Shown: positions 1 to 9,185 of the stretch, one piece after another | How the letters are laid out: the number at the start of each line of letters is the position of its first letter | Numbering within the stretch: position 1 is the stretch's first letter | Assembly (NCBI RefSeq): GCF_024138715.1 | Contig: NZ_CP092074.1 | Location: 2,108,001 to 2,172,000 of the forward strand | Length of the DNA: 64,000 nucleotides | Direction of reading: 5' to 3' | Source of the DNA: Emticicia sp. 21SJ11W-3 | GTDB taxonomy: Bacteria; Bacteroidota; Bacteroidia; Cytophagales; Spirosomataceae | Position numbers and translations under genes: made by a program | Notes under the pieces: model-generated | The model's database searches: none | Told to the model about the DNA's origin: nothing | What the model saw: only the letters and a program-made list of their open reading frames with translations

Positions 1-446
1 ACTCCAACTTCAACTTCAATGCCTCTTATACCTTTACAAAAGGCTGGGGTGCGCAGGCTTTTGGGTTTATGGGTAGCCGCCGGGTGCAATTACAGGGGTA
101 TCAGGGAGCTTTCCGCTTTTACAATATCGGGGTGAAGAAAGACTTCAAAAACAAAAAAGGAAGTTTCAATTTTGGTTTAGATAACCCGTTTGCCAAGAAG
201 ATGGTTATCAAAAGCTATGCAAGCGACCCAACCTTCGTATCCAATTCAGTACGTAATGTGTATAACAGAGGTGTGCGCTTCTCTATCAATTATTCATTCG
301 GCAAGATGGATTTCAACGGTGGTGGTGGTTTATTCCGCAACAAGAAAAAAGTTAATAACGAAGACATCAAAGAAGGTGAAGGCGATGGCGGCACACAAGG
401 ACAGCAAGGTCAAGGTGGCGCTGGCGGTGGCGTACGCCCGCGCTAA
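1..446 (+). CDS. C-terminal end of a TonB-type outer-membrane beta-barrel protein (5' truncated by window)
   Basis: The reading frame is open from base 3, so the start lies outside the window. About 147 residues are visible. They show alternating aromatic beta-strands (SNFNFNASYTF, GAFRFYNIGVKK, VRFSINYSFGKM) typical of the last strands of the outer-membrane beta-barrel family of TonB-dependent receptors in Bacteroidota. After the last strand comes a polar tail with NNEDIKEGEGDGG and then a Gly/Gln-rich stretch ending VRPR. The full receptor encoded at 6584-8977 ends in a similar way (SYQFGKM, then a lysine-rich NDDKKSGD tail), so both are probably members of one family. The substrate cannot be told from this part. 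A terminator hairpin follows at 485-540. Confidence 0.8.
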   Translation, partial: SNFNFNASYTFTKGWGAQAFGFMGSRRVQLQGYQGAFRFYNIGVKKDFKNKKGSFNFGLDNPFAKKMVIKSYASDPTFVSNSVRNVYNRGVRFSINYSFGKMDFNGGGGLFRNKKKVNNEDIKEGEGDGGTQGQQGQGGAGGGVRPR

Positions 447-484
447 ACATTTTCGGTTATAATCAGTAATATCCAAGTTTTTCT

Positions 485-540
485 TCCCATTTTGAGAATT
501 TGTTACTCAGGAATAGATTCACAAAATGGGATTCTTTTTT
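485..540 (+). terminator. Rho-independent terminator after the barrel protein
   Basis: A perfect 10-bp inverted repeat (TCCCATTTTG at 485-494, CAAAATGGGA at 522-531) with a 27-nt loop is followed by a T run at 535-540. Confidence 0.7.
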
Positions 541-653
541 AGAGATATCTTTATTGCTCCCGGCTTTCAGAAAATTAGTATCTTGCTTGGCTGTTTAAAA
601 AGAGCTAAAGCTCCATCAGGATATTTTTTCGACCTGTTTACCTGTCTATTGTT

Positions 654-1838
654 ATGAAATTACGCACCAACTCATTTATTTTTACTCTTCTCTTTTTGTT
701 TTTTTATCAATCCTATGCACAAAGCACTGCTGAGCCACCTGGGATAGTGATAGACTATATGGCGAAAGAGACAGGTAAGTATATTGGCTCGCCTTCGATC
801 TGCATTTTGCCGGACGGTACCTACATGGCATCGCATGATGAATTCGGACCTAAATCAAAAGAGTTTGCTTCAGCCCAAACCAGAATTTTTTTTTCTAAAG
901 ATAAGGGCAAAACATGGCAGCAAATCGCCATTATTGATGGTCAGTTCTGGTCGAATCTGTTTACGCATAATGGTGCCTTGTATATTATGGGTACTAATAA
1001 GCATCATGGCAATTTCATTATTCGTAAATCGGTTGATGGTGGACACAGCTGGACAACCCCCTACAGCAAAACAACGGGTTTGTTACTGGAAGGCGAGTAC
1101 CACACGGCCCCTGTGCCAGTGGTTATTCATAAGGCAAGAATCTGGCGTGCTTTGGAATACGCCACTGCCCCCACAACACGTTGGGGCAAGCGCTATAGTG
1201 CTATGATGATTTCGGCGCCTTTAAATTCGGATTTACTGAATGCAGATAACTGGAGGGCTACTAACAAGCTGCCTTATGATTCTACCTACCTGAACGGCAA
1301 ATTCAATGCATGGCTTGAAGGCAATGCAGTGATTAGCAGAAATGGTGAAATGCTTGATATACTAAGAGTTGATGTGCCGCAAGGTAATGCAGAAGTGGCA
1401 GCTTTTGTGAAAATTGGCAGGAATGGTAAAATGGCTACCTTTGATAAGCAAACAGGGTTTGTACCCATGCCCGGTGCGAGTAAGAAATTTAGTATCAGAT
1501 ATGACAGCAACTCTGACAGGTATTGGGCATTGGTGAATACGGTGGACACACTCTATAAAAATAAAACACCTGCTTCAATTAGAAATCAATTGGCGCTTGT
1601 TAGCACTAAAGACCTGAAAAAATGGGAGATTCACCGACAATTACTGTACCATCCTGATGTAAGCAAACACGGTTTTCAGTATGTTGACTGGCAGTTTGAA
1701 AATGACGACATTATTTTTGTTTCAAGAACTGCCTATGATGATGCCGTAGGAGGCGCCAATAATTTTCATGACGCCAATTTTCTTACTTTTCATCGCATTG
1801 AAAACTTCAGAAAGGAGATTGATAAACGCTTAGAATAA
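654..1838 (+). CDS. secreted sialidase-like (BNR/Asp-box) protein
   Basis: The 394-residue product begins with a Sec signal peptide (about residues 1-23, ending SYAQ) and has two Asp-boxes, SKDKGKTW at 81-88 and SVDGGHSW at 126-133. These mark the beta-propeller fold of sialidases and related exo-acting glycosidases. It probably acts in the periplasm or is exported. The sialidase catalytic arginine triad could not be placed with confidence, so the activity on sialic acid is uncertain; NCBI-style naming would be exo-alpha-sialidase or sialidase family protein. The gene stands alone between terminators at 485-540 and 1918-1950, so it is probably a single-gene unit. No T9SS tail is visible at the C-terminus. 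Confidence 0.8.
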   Translation: MKLRTNSFIFTLLFLFFYQSYAQSTAEPPGIVIDYMAKETGKYIGSPSICILPDGTYMASHDEFGPKSKEFASAQTRIFFSKDKGKTWQQIAIIDGQFWSNLFTHNGALYIMGTNKHHGNFIIRKSVDGGHSWTTPYSKTTGLLLEGEYHTAPVPVVIHKARIWRALEYATAPTTRWGKRYSAMMISAPLNSDLLNADNWRATNKLPYDSTYLNGKFNAWLEGNAVISRNGEMLDILRVDVPQGNAEVAAFVKIGRNGKMATFDKQTGFVPMPGASKKFSIRYDSNSDRYWALVNTVDTLYKNKTPASIRNQLALVSTKDLKKWEIHRQLLYHPDVSKHGFQYVDWQFENDDIIFVSRTAYDDAVGGANNFHDANFLTFHRIENFRKEIDKRLE

Positions 1839-1917
1839 CTGCCAAATTAAATATATCTGTTTATTCTGAAGCTTTTGACTGTTAATTTGTAGATAAATTT
1901 AAAAAGATTTTAATAGG

Positions 1918-1950
1918 AAAAGCCATATCATTAGATGTGGCTTTTTCGTT
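1918..1950 (+). terminator. Rho-independent terminator after the sialidase-like gene
   Basis: Stem AAAAGCCATA (1918-1927) pairs with TGTGGCTTTT (1936-1945) with one G-T pair and an 8-nt loop, followed by more T. Confidence 0.75.
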
Positions 1951-1957
1951 TTTTTTG

Positions 1958-1965
1958 TACTTTCG
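1958..1965 (+). promoter_or_regulatory. -7 box of the cdaA promoter
   Basis: TACTTTCG matches the Bacteroidota -7 consensus TAnnTTTG at 7 of 8 positions and lies 28 bases before the cdaA ATG. No clear TTG -33 element is seen. Confidence 0.5.
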
Positions 1966-1992
1966 CAAATCACGCACAAAAAATACCAACTT

Positions 1993-2784
1993 ATGCAAAT
2001 TGGCTTTCTGGAGATAAAGTGGACAGATGTATTAGATGTTGTATTAGTAGCTTTTCTCTTATATTATATATATAACCTGGTTAGAGGTAGTGTAGCAAGT
2101 AAAGTTTTTCTAGGGTATTTGCTCATTTATTTGTTCTATTTAATAGTTAAAGCCATTGGACTGGAGCTGCTTACCCGCATAATGGAGTACTTCATGGGGG
2201 TAGGAGCGGTGGCGCTTATTGTGCTTTTTCAGCAGGAGATACGCAGATTTTTATTATTAATTGGTAAATCAACCACTTTAACCAATAACAAGTTTTTTGC
2301 CAAACTATTGGGCACCAAACTGGAGGAAGAAGAAAGTACTACTCCGCTTAAAATTATTACCGAGGCTACCAAAGCTATGTCGAGCGAGTTTACAGGTGGA
2401 ATTATTGTTATTCAGAAAGATGACGATTTAAGCAAGTTTGTAGAGTCTGGCGATGTGCTTGATGCCCTTTTATCTAAAAAATTATTGATTTCAATTTTTA
2501 GTCAGTACAGTCTTCTTAACGACGGAGCAGTGGTAATCAGCCGCAACCGCATTCAGGCAGCTCATTGTATTCTGCCAATTGCCAGTAGCGACGAACTGCC
2601 TACGCATTATGGTTTCAGGCACCGGGCAGCTTTGGGTATTTCGGAGGCGACTGACGCAGCCGCCATTTGTATTTCTGAAGAAAACGGCCGTATTTCTCTT
2701 GCGCTCGACGGGAACATAAAAGTTGTAACACCTGTTGAACTGGAAAGAGAACTAAGTGCCTATTTTCTTGACCAGATGCAATAA
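1993..2784 (+). CDS. cdaA: diadenylate cyclase CdaA
   Basis: This membrane enzyme condenses two ATP into the second messenger c-di-AMP. The 263-residue protein has three N-terminal membrane segments (about residues 13-31, 37-55 and 67-85), then the DAC catalytic domain with the DGA motif at 177-179 and the RHR motif at 209-211, both needed for ATP binding and catalysis in this family (here GFRHRAA rather than the common GTRHRAA). Length fits CdaA/TIGR00159 proteins. In many Bacteroidota the gene lies next to folP; here its upstream neighbour is a sialidase-like gene with its own terminator, so cdaA seems to have its own promoter. The SerC-like gene follows after 81 bases. Confidence 0.95.
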   Translation: MQIGFLEIKWTDVLDVVLVAFLLYYIYNLVRGSVASKVFLGYLLIYLFYLIVKAIGLELLTRIMEYFMGVGAVALIVLFQQEIRRFLLLIGKSTTLTNNKFFAKLLGTKLEEEESTTPLKIITEATKAMSSEFTGGIIVIQKDDDLSKFVESGDVLDALLSKKLLISIFSQYSLLNDGAVVISRNRIQAAHCILPIASSDELPTHYGFRHRAALGISEATDAAAICISEENGRISLALDGNIKVVTPVELERELSAYFLDQMQ

Positions 2785-2865
2785 AAGGCCAGTGCGCTTT
2801 AAATGGTTTTAGCCGATACTTCCACAGTCGGTTTTTCCGGCTGTTTTCCTGTTATTTTTAAACCC

Positions 2866-3906
2866 ATGATTACATTCTATCCGGGGCCTTCAAAGATTTA
2901 CCCACAAGTAGCAGGGTATCTGCAAGATGCCTTCAATGAAGGAATTTTAAGCCAGAATCACAGAAGTACTGCTTTTATGGGTTTACTTCAGGAGAGCATT
3001 GAACTTCTGAAACAAAAACTTAATATCCCTGCTCGTTATCACGTTTACTTTACCTCGTCAGCTACTGAGTGCTGGGAAATAGTGGCGCAGTCTTTTACTT
3101 CTAAAGGTAGTTATCATTTGTATAATGGGGCATTCGGACAGAAATGGTTTGAGTACGCTCAAAAAATAGCCGGAGGCAATGTGGCAGGGCAAAAGTTTGA
3201 TGCAGAAGAAACCATACCAGTTATAACACAGGCAACTGGCGAATTTGACGTTTTTTGTATTACTCAAAATGAAACCTCTAATGCTACTCAGGTAGATTTA
3301 AGTAATATACCGTCGCTCAATGCAATGGTGGCTTTTGATGTTACGTCGTCTATGGGTGGTGTTGCCTTAGATTGGGTAAAAGGAGATATCTGGCTGGCCT
3401 CGGTACAGAAGTGTTTGGGCTTACCGGCCGGTCTTGGGTTAATGGTATGTTCGCCCAAAGCCATCCGACAGGCAGAAATGATCGGAGAGAGGCAGCATTA
3501 CAACAGCTTTTTGTTTATGCACGAGAATTTTGAGAAATACCAGACCCATTATACGCCTAACGTGCTGGGTATTTATTTGCTAAACAGGGTAATGCGCCAG
3601 GTAGAAAACATTGAGCTGGTTAGTAAAAAGACAGTTGCCAGAGCCTTAAACTTTTATAAGTTTATAGAAAACCAAACGGCGTTTGAGTTATTGATTAAAA
3701 ATGCCCGAGTGCGCTCAGATACCGTAATTGCAATTGAAGGTAGTGCAGCCGCCATCAGGCTTTTAAAAGACAAGGCAAAAGCCGCAGGTGTAACCTTAGG
3801 TAATGGTTATGGCGCCTGGAAAGAAACTACTTTCAGGATAGCCAATTTTCCGGCCATTGAGGATTGGGAGATGGAGCAACTAAAGCAAGTTTTAATTGAT
3901 TTTTGA
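2866..3906 (+). CDS. class V aminotransferase, phosphoserine aminotransferase-like
   Basis: A PLP enzyme of the SerC/alanine-glyoxylate aminotransferase fold. I chose the ATG at 2866 because the product then starts MITFYPGPSKIYP, the usual N-terminus of the family; the frame is open to an ATG at 2803 but the extra 21 residues look unrelated. The resulting 346 residues contain QNHRS, the QNETSNATQ motif (HNETSNG in SerC) and the PLP-lysine motif SVQKCLGLPAG with K182. Expected reaction: 3-phosphohydroxypyruvate plus glutamate to phosphoserine in serine synthesis, but substrate choice between phosphohydroxypyruvate and a glyoxylate-type substrate cannot be read from sequence alone. No other serine gene is nearby. 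Confidence 0.8.
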   Translation: MITFYPGPSKIYPQVAGYLQDAFNEGILSQNHRSTAFMGLLQESIELLKQKLNIPARYHVYFTSSATECWEIVAQSFTSKGSYHLYNGAFGQKWFEYAQKIAGGNVAGQKFDAEETIPVITQATGEFDVFCITQNETSNATQVDLSNIPSLNAMVAFDVTSSMGGVALDWVKGDIWLASVQKCLGLPAGLGLMVCSPKAIRQAEMIGERQHYNSFLFMHENFEKYQTHYTPNVLGIYLLNRVMRQVENIELVSKKTVARALNFYKFIENQTAFELLIKNARVRSDTVIAIEGSAAAIRLLKDKAKAAGVTLGNGYGAWKETTFRIANFPAIEDWEMEQLKQVLIDF

Positions 3907-3954
3907 GGTAATTTTAACAGTTAAGTATTTTTAAAAACCTATATTACTCAGATA

Positions 3955-4524
3955 ATGAACTTCAGTTTTAAAGAAATTATTTCTGTTACAATTATTCTTT
4001 TTTCAGTAATTGATATTCTTGGGTCAATACCCATAATTATTGATTTACGGAAAAAAGCGGGCGGTATACATGCTGAGCAGGCAACTGCCGTGGCCGGATT
4101 ACTCATGATTATCTATTTGTTTCTGGGTATCAGCATTCTGAAACTCTTCGGGGTTGACGTGGAGTCTTTTGCAGTGGCCGGGGCATTGATTATCTTTCTG
4201 ATAGGTATGGAAATGATATTGGGCCGGAATATTTTCAAGCATGAAACGTCGTCAAGTAAAGCTACTTCAATTGTGCCGCTGGCGTTTCCGATTATTGCCG
4301 GAGCCGGAACCATGACCACTATTTTATCTTTGAAGGCGGCCTATCAGCAAGAGAACATCATTGTGGGTATTGTGCTTAATCTGGTAATAGTTTATATTGT
4401 TTTAAGAAGTTCGGTCTGGATTGAAAAGAAATTAGGACAAACAGGTGCTGATATTCTGAGAAAAGTATTCGGGATGATTCTGATAGCCATTTCTATTAAG
4501 TTAATTAAAGCCAATCTGGTTTAG
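3955..4524 (+). CDS. MarC family integral membrane protein
   Basis: 189 residues with about six hydrophobic helices (for example residues 8-25, 43-63, 70-88, 105-125, 137-152, 168-185). The N-terminal region FSVIDILGSIPIIIDL and the central GxEMILG segment are typical of the MarC/YhcE family (older entries call it multiple antibiotic resistance protein, though no role in resistance has been shown). Function unknown; an inner-membrane transporter-like protein. It follows the aminotransferase by 48 bases on the same strand and may be co-transcribed. A weak GGGC/GCCC hairpin without a good T run lies near 4531-4554. Confidence 0.85.
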   Translation: MNFSFKEIISVTIILFSVIDILGSIPIIIDLRKKAGGIHAEQATAVAGLLMIIYLFLGISILKLFGVDVESFAVAGALIIFLIGMEMILGRNIFKHETSSSKATSIVPLAFPIIAGAGTMTTILSLKAAYQQENIIVGIVLNLVIVYIVLRSSVWIEKKLGQTGADILRKVFGMILIAISIKLIKANLV

Positions 4525-4741
4525 AAAATATAAGGGCAAGACAAAGCCTCGCCCAATACTGATAGATTAAATTGTATGATTAAATTTGTTTTTCTAACCT
4601 AAAAGAAATGAACGGTGGGTTAAATAATACGTCGTTGCTTTCAAAACTGGTTTAAAATACTAAACGGTAAACAAAAATCTATTGCTGGATGCCATTAGCT
4701 TTTGAACAGATTCATCTGCATCAGTTTTACTGCGCTTTACT

Positions 4742-5497
4742 TTATTTAGTTTTTTTTTGCCGTAGGTAAATATTACCATGCTCTGACTTTAATTCTACCA
4801 GATTTCCTCCACCGTTCAATTGGGTGGTTATTGTATTCTGATTGTTTTCCGTTACCGGCAGCTGAAAATCTGTAAAAACATCGTTCCATTCTGAAGTCTT
4901 GATTTTCAGGTCAGCTTTAATGGTTGGGGGTAATTCAGCCACTACTTTGCCAAAAAGGCTTGACAGATACAAACTATGGGTTTGGGTCAGATAAGCATTT
5001 ACTGAGCCATGCCTGCTATATGCTTTTATGCTGCCACTTACATTCTGCAGGTAAATGTGGCCAAACTCGGTGCTTGCATCAAAGTTGCCTTGCATATCTT
5101 TAACAGCCCAGCGTTGCCCGTTTTGTGGTGAGTTTTCATAAAGCATCAGGTTTAACCTGTTGGGCAGATACACGGTGTATGTTCCGTTGTAACAATTACA
5201 TACTTCCCTTATTACCAGCATTGAATCTTCCTGCAATACGTTTAATCCAAGTTGGGTATTATCTTCCAGTCCCTTTATGGGTACTCGCTTTAATCCATCA
5301 GCCTGCTTGGGTGTCGAAATTGGATTTTCAATTTCAATCCTAATTTCATTTCCATCATAACCCTGAATATGGATATTGTTGCGATCTATTAAAATGGCGG
5401 CGTCTTTAATCGTATTTTTAGCAACAGCGGCGTATCTAACCTGAGCAAAGCCAACCGGCCCAGCTATAAGGCAGAAAAGAAGTAATAGTTTTTTCAT
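4742..5497 (-). CDS. secreted beta-rich protein, paralogue of the next upstream gene (DUF4097-like)
   Basis: I chose the ATG at 5497 because the product then starts MKKLLLLFCLIAGPVGFAQ, a clean signal peptide; the longer frame to 5533 would run through a hairpin. The 251 residues are rich in short beta-strands of the kind seen in DUF4097-type right-handed beta-helix proteins (repeated ST.FGHIYLQNVSG, RHGSVNAYL patterns). It shares IQGxDGNEIxIE, an NTxLGLN-like turn and the C-terminal NGGGxxVxLKSxxGNIYxRxKK with the 311-residue product at 5557-6492, so the two arose by tandem duplication. Role unknown; periplasmic or surface location inferred. Lies downstream of a sigma/anti-sigma/receptor set on the same strand. 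Confidence 0.75.
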   Translation of the reverse strand: MKKLLLLFCLIAGPVGFAQVRYAAVAKNTIKDAAILIDRNNIHIQGYDGNEIRIEIENPISTPKQADGLKRVPIKGLEDNTQLGLNVLQEDSMLVIREVCNCYNGTYTVYLPNRLNLMLYENSPQNGQRWAVKDMQGNFDASTEFGHIYLQNVSGSIKAYSRHGSVNAYLTQTHSLYLSSLFGKVVAELPPTIKADLKIKTSEWNDVFTDFQLPVTENNQNTITTQLNGGGNLVELKSEHGNIYLRQKKTK

Positions 5498-5512
5498 AAT
5501 CAGGTTCTGGGT

Positions 5513-5549
5513 AATCAGGTAGCAAACCAGCAAGGCTTGCTACCTGATT
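5513..5549 (-). repeat. 13-bp inverted repeat between the two paralogous secreted-protein genes
   Basis: AATCAGGTAGCAA at 5513-5525 and its exact reverse complement at 5537-5549 enclose an 11-nt loop. In the minus-strand transcript it lies just after the stop of the 311-residue gene and 15 bases before the start codon at 5497. No T run follows on the minus strand, so attenuation, RNA processing or mRNA stability is as likely as termination. Confidence 0.6.
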
Positions 5550-5556
5550 GGTTGGC

Positions 5557-6492
5557 TTATTTTTTCTTTCTGATGTAAATATTGCCGTTGCTCGACTTCA
5601 GGTCAATAACCACACCTCCACCGTTAATAGTGCCTTCAAAAGCATCAGCCTTGCTGAATGTTGAACTCACATATACGTATTGGTCTCTTTTAAAGATATC
5701 TTTTTCGTCGCAATCGCTACAATCTGCTCTGGCGGCAATTTTAGCTCTAGTGTTGCTGGTAACTTCACTTATTTCACCTTGCCCGTTTATTGTCTTAGCA
5801 CCTGAACTGGCTACACTTTTGTTATCTTTTTTTGTGGCAGAGATATCCCAGTCGGTAAACAAATCGCCATAATAGTTACGTACTTTCAGGTTAGCCTTGG
5901 CGTCAGAAGGAAGTGTTATGTCAATTGCTCCGGAAGCATTAATGGAACTGGGTGAACTTTGTGACAATTTAGAGTAAGTTACAAAAATTTTACCATAGCC
6001 GGTATGCGCTACCAAAGGGCCTGTGATATCGTTCAGATAAGCTTTAGAGTTATTGGTTTTCAGTTCAATTTCACCGGCTATATCGCTGATTACGATTTTA
6101 TGCTCATTCATATTCTGGCTTTCGGTTACACTCAAATCCAGGTTTTTAGGTACTTTAATGCTCAGAATACCAGTGTAACGATTTTTAGGTATAGTAATTT
6201 TTAACAGGTTACCTTCTACTTCGGCGTTGGCACCTAAACCGGTGTTATCAACCACACCCCCGGTTACCAGTCTTAGGCCCTCAGCTTCTTTAGGTAGCTC
6301 TTTACGGTTTTCGCCTGTTTGCTCAATGGTTACCTCGTTGCCATCAACACCCTGGATACTAACAGAAGCCTGTTGAACAATTATCTGAACTTTTTTGCCC
6401 TGTCCGCTGAACGATACTTTATATGGTTTGGTTTGCCCGAAAGAATTGGCATAAGCCATGCAGATTAAAACCGCAATTATTATTTGTTTCAT
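5557..6492 (-). CDS. secreted beta-rich protein (DUF4097-like), first of a tandem pair
   Basis: 311 residues with signal peptide MKQIIIAVLICMAYANSFGQ and a body of short regular beta-strands; conserved C-terminal NGGGVVIDLKSSNGNIYIRKKK. It is longer than its neighbour by an insertion near residues 215-270 that contains DCSDCDEKD, two cysteines spaced CxxC which may bind metal or form a disulfide. Same family as the product at 4742-5497. In Bacteroidota such proteins often sit beside ECF sigma/anti-sigma genes, as here. Function unknown; it is presumably exported to the periplasm or cell surface. Confidence 0.75.
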   Translation of the reverse strand: MKQIIIAVLICMAYANSFGQTKPYKVSFSGQGKKVQIIVQQASVSIQGVDGNEVTIEQTGENRKELPKEAEGLRLVTGGVVDNTGLGANAEVEGNLLKITIPKNRYTGILSIKVPKNLDLSVTESQNMNEHKIVISDIAGEIELKTNNSKAYLNDITGPLVAHTGYGKIFVTYSKLSQSSPSSINASGAIDITLPSDAKANLKVRNYYGDLFTDWDISATKKDNKSVASSGAKTINGQGEISEVTSNTRAKIAARADCSDCDEKDIFKRDQYVYVSSTFSKADAFEGTINGGGVVIDLKSSNGNIYIRKKK

Positions 6493-6583
6493 GATTATTT
6501 ATTGGTTTAGTATGATATATTTTTCTTGAAATTTTACTGTTTTATGGTGAGCCGTTATTTTAGGATATTCTTATGCCCTATGA

Positions 6584-8977
6584 TTAATCGCCACTCTTTT
6601 TGTCATCATTGCTGATGCTTTTCTTAGAGCGTTGCGGTTGGCTGGTCATTTTGCCGAACTGGTATGAGAAACTCAACCTCCAGCCCTGATTATAGTATCT
6701 TGATTTAGTGGTTTGTGTAAAAGTTGGCCCCGAAAACTCACCGTTTTGTGTAAAGTAAGGTGCCAGAAAGTTGTCGAAACCTAAACCTACCGTGGCTTTT
6801 TTATTCATTATTTCTTTCTGGAACCCTACGTTGTAATAAGCAAAGCCGCTTACTTTTCCTTGCAACATTACACGTGGTGAATTAAAGAATCCGAAGAACT
6901 GTGCTTTAAAGCCTTTTCCGAAATCATAGCTTGAATTCACATTGAAGCGGTACATCAGGTTTTCGTTCTTGGCCTGTAGGGCGGGGCTGTTCAGAATGTT
7001 GTAATACACATTTACTGCGCCGTTTGCTGTAAACTTCTTTATCTTGGTGTTTCCGCTCAGGGTTAGGCCATAAGAAGTATTCTGCGCAATGTTCTGGAAT
7101 GCTAGTGTTGCTACACCTTCCTGGTCAAATGTTCTGATACGCTCAATGGCATTGTTGGTGGTACGCATGAACAATGAGGTATTGATTGACGATTCTTTGA
7201 TGTACACATTATAGTTTATTTCTGCACTATGGGTTAACTCAGGTTTAAGATACGGATTACCGGTGTATGTCATCAGAGGTTCGCTGGCATTTACGTAAGG
7301 GTTCAGATACCAGAGCATCGGCCGTTGAATACGTTGCGTATAGCTTATTTTCAATTTCTGGTTTTTAGGTAAACTTCTCGACAAACTAATATTTGGAATA
7401 ATGTTACCATAGTTGTTTGAGAACGGTACTTTACCAGCCAGAAACTCAGCATTGATAAACGTGTGCTCGTATCTTACACCGGCATTTATGCCCCACTTGT
7501 TTTTTGATGTACGAGAGTAGGTAAGATAAGAACTGGCCACTTGCTGTGCGTACTCAAAAACATTGGCAAGGGCAGGTACATTTTCAAAATTGGTTGAGCC
7601 ATCAATTGCATTAGCCACCTGATAATCGCTTTTTACATTTCTGAAAATTGATTTAACCCCTATCTCCATGGTACTGACACTATCTAGCGGATTAGTGAAG
7701 TCGAGCTGAACCGTACCTTCATAATTAGCGCTATAGTTTGTACTTTTCTCGCGGTAATTAATTGCTTTGTTTTCGTTGGCCTGGTCTAGCTTATAAAAGC
7801 TGTCTTCGCCTTCTTTTGAGAACATGGTAAGCACATTAAATTCTCTTCTCGGTTTTTTGAAAGTCTTGGTATAGTCCAGATTCAAGGTATTGCCTTGCCA
7901 GTCATAAATCCGGTACAGATTACGGGTGAAATACTGGTTGGTTACACCTTGTGTTGAGTAATCGTTCAGGTAGTCGAAATTCATACCGTTTTTGCCGTCG
8001 TATAGATTCAGGCTGGCACTCATGCGATTCAGCGAATCAATATCCCAATCAGCAGATATAGTGCCGTATCCGTTTTCCCCATCACCTCTGAAGGTCGTTG
8101 TCTGAAACAAGGCACTTGAAACACCTTCCACATTGGTTACGCGGTTGCTTTCGTTGCCTCCCTGATTACGCCAGCGGTTAAAACCACCACGCGCCGATAT
8201 ACCAATTGCTTTTTGCCTGTAGTTTACCGAACCATTCATGCGGTCGTTCCAGCGTCCTACCGATAAATCGGCATTACCATTTATTCCCTGAATGCTATTC
8301 TTTTTTGTAATAATATTAATGATACCTGCTGTACCTTCTGCATCATATTTGGCCGATGGTGAAGTAATAACCTCAATCTGTTTGATGTCGTCGGCGGGTA
8401 TCTGTTTCAAAACGTCTGCAATGCTGCGTGCCATCAGGTTTGAAGGCTTGTTGTTAATTAATACCTTAATGTTGGCACTTCCGCGTAGTTCAACGTTTCC
8501 GTCCATGTCAACGGCTATTGATGGAATCTTCCGCAGTACGTCTCCGGCGTTGCCACCTTTAATGGTTATGTCTTTTTCTGCGTTGTACACCAGCCGGTCG
8601 GGTTTTTCTTCAAACAGTGCTTTTTGCTCAACTACTGTTACTTCCTGCAATTGCTGAGCCGATTGCCCAATTTTAATTACGCCCAGGTCCAGGTCTTCGT
8701 TTTCAGTTTTAACGTTGTTGATGATTTTGTCGCGGTACCCTACAAATGTGATTTTGACTTGATAATTGCCTTTGGTTGCTTTTGTAAGTGTAAATTTCCC
8801 TCGTTCATCGGCAGTGGTGCCTTCAATAGGGGTGTTATCTTTCAAGAGCGCCACGGTGGCAAACTCAACAGGTTTGTTAGCGGTTGAATCTAAAACAAAG
8901 CCTGTAATTTTAATTTTTTGGGCAAATAAAGACCCTGTTGCTCCTAAGAGCAATGTGCATAGTAATAGCTTTTTCAT
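6584..8977 (-). CDS. TonB-dependent receptor-like outer-membrane protein with carboxypeptidase-regulatory N-domain
   Basis: 797 residues: signal peptide 1-19 (ending SLFAQ), a CarboxypepD_reg-like beta-sandwich at about 20-105 (ITGFVLDSTANKPVEFATVAL), a plug domain at about 115-225 (DRLVYNAEKDITIKGGNAGDVLRKIPSI, then IEVITSPSAKYDAEGTAGIINI, a classic plug motif), and an outer-membrane beta-barrel from about 380 to 775. The C-terminus after the last strand (SYQFGKM) carries a lysine-rich polar tail ending NDDKKSGD. These proteins import ligands across the outer membrane using TonB energy; some act as sensors for ECF sigma factors. The sigma and anti-sigma genes lie directly upstream (208-base gap). 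No SusD partner is present, so a SUS-type glycan system is not indicated. Confidence 0.88.
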   Translation of the reverse strand: MKKLLLCTLLLGATGSLFAQKIKITGFVLDSTANKPVEFATVALLKDNTPIEGTTADERGKFTLTKATKGNYQVKITFVGYRDKIINNVKTENEDLDLGVIKIGQSAQQLQEVTVVEQKALFEEKPDRLVYNAEKDITIKGGNAGDVLRKIPSIAVDMDGNVELRGSANIKVLINNKPSNLMARSIADVLKQIPADDIKQIEVITSPSAKYDAEGTAGIINIITKKNSIQGINGNADLSVGRWNDRMNGSVNYRQKAIGISARGGFNRWRNQGGNESNRVTNVEGVSSALFQTTTFRGDGENGYGTISADWDIDSLNRMSASLNLYDGKNGMNFDYLNDYSTQGVTNQYFTRNLYRIYDWQGNTLNLDYTKTFKKPRREFNVLTMFSKEGEDSFYKLDQANENKAINYREKSTNYSANYEGTVQLDFTNPLDSVSTMEIGVKSIFRNVKSDYQVANAIDGSTNFENVPALANVFEYAQQVASSYLTYSRTSKNKWGINAGVRYEHTFINAEFLAGKVPFSNNYGNIIPNISLSRSLPKNQKLKISYTQRIQRPMLWYLNPYVNASEPLMTYTGNPYLKPELTHSAEINYNVYIKESSINTSLFMRTTNNAIERIRTFDQEGVATLAFQNIAQNTSYGLTLSGNTKIKKFTANGAVNVYYNILNSPALQAKNENLMYRFNVNSSYDFGKGFKAQFFGFFNSPRVMLQGKVSGFAYYNVGFQKEIMNKKATVGLGFDNFLAPYFTQNGEFSGPTFTQTTKSRYYNQGWRLSFSYQFGKMTSQPQRSKKSISNDDKKSGD

Positions 8978-9185
8978 AATTTTTGTTTAAAATTTGATAG
9001 TTTATTAAGAGTAACTTCAGATTTTAAAACGTTGCAGTTTCAGGCAATTTTTTTTGAAATGAAACGGTCTTAATTCTCTGAGTCACCAACCCAAACTATC
9101 AGGGTTACCATTGTGTGAAAACCAACAAGCAAACAGTTAATACTAAAAAGATGCAGGTTATTGCTGATTCATAAAGTGGGCAATA

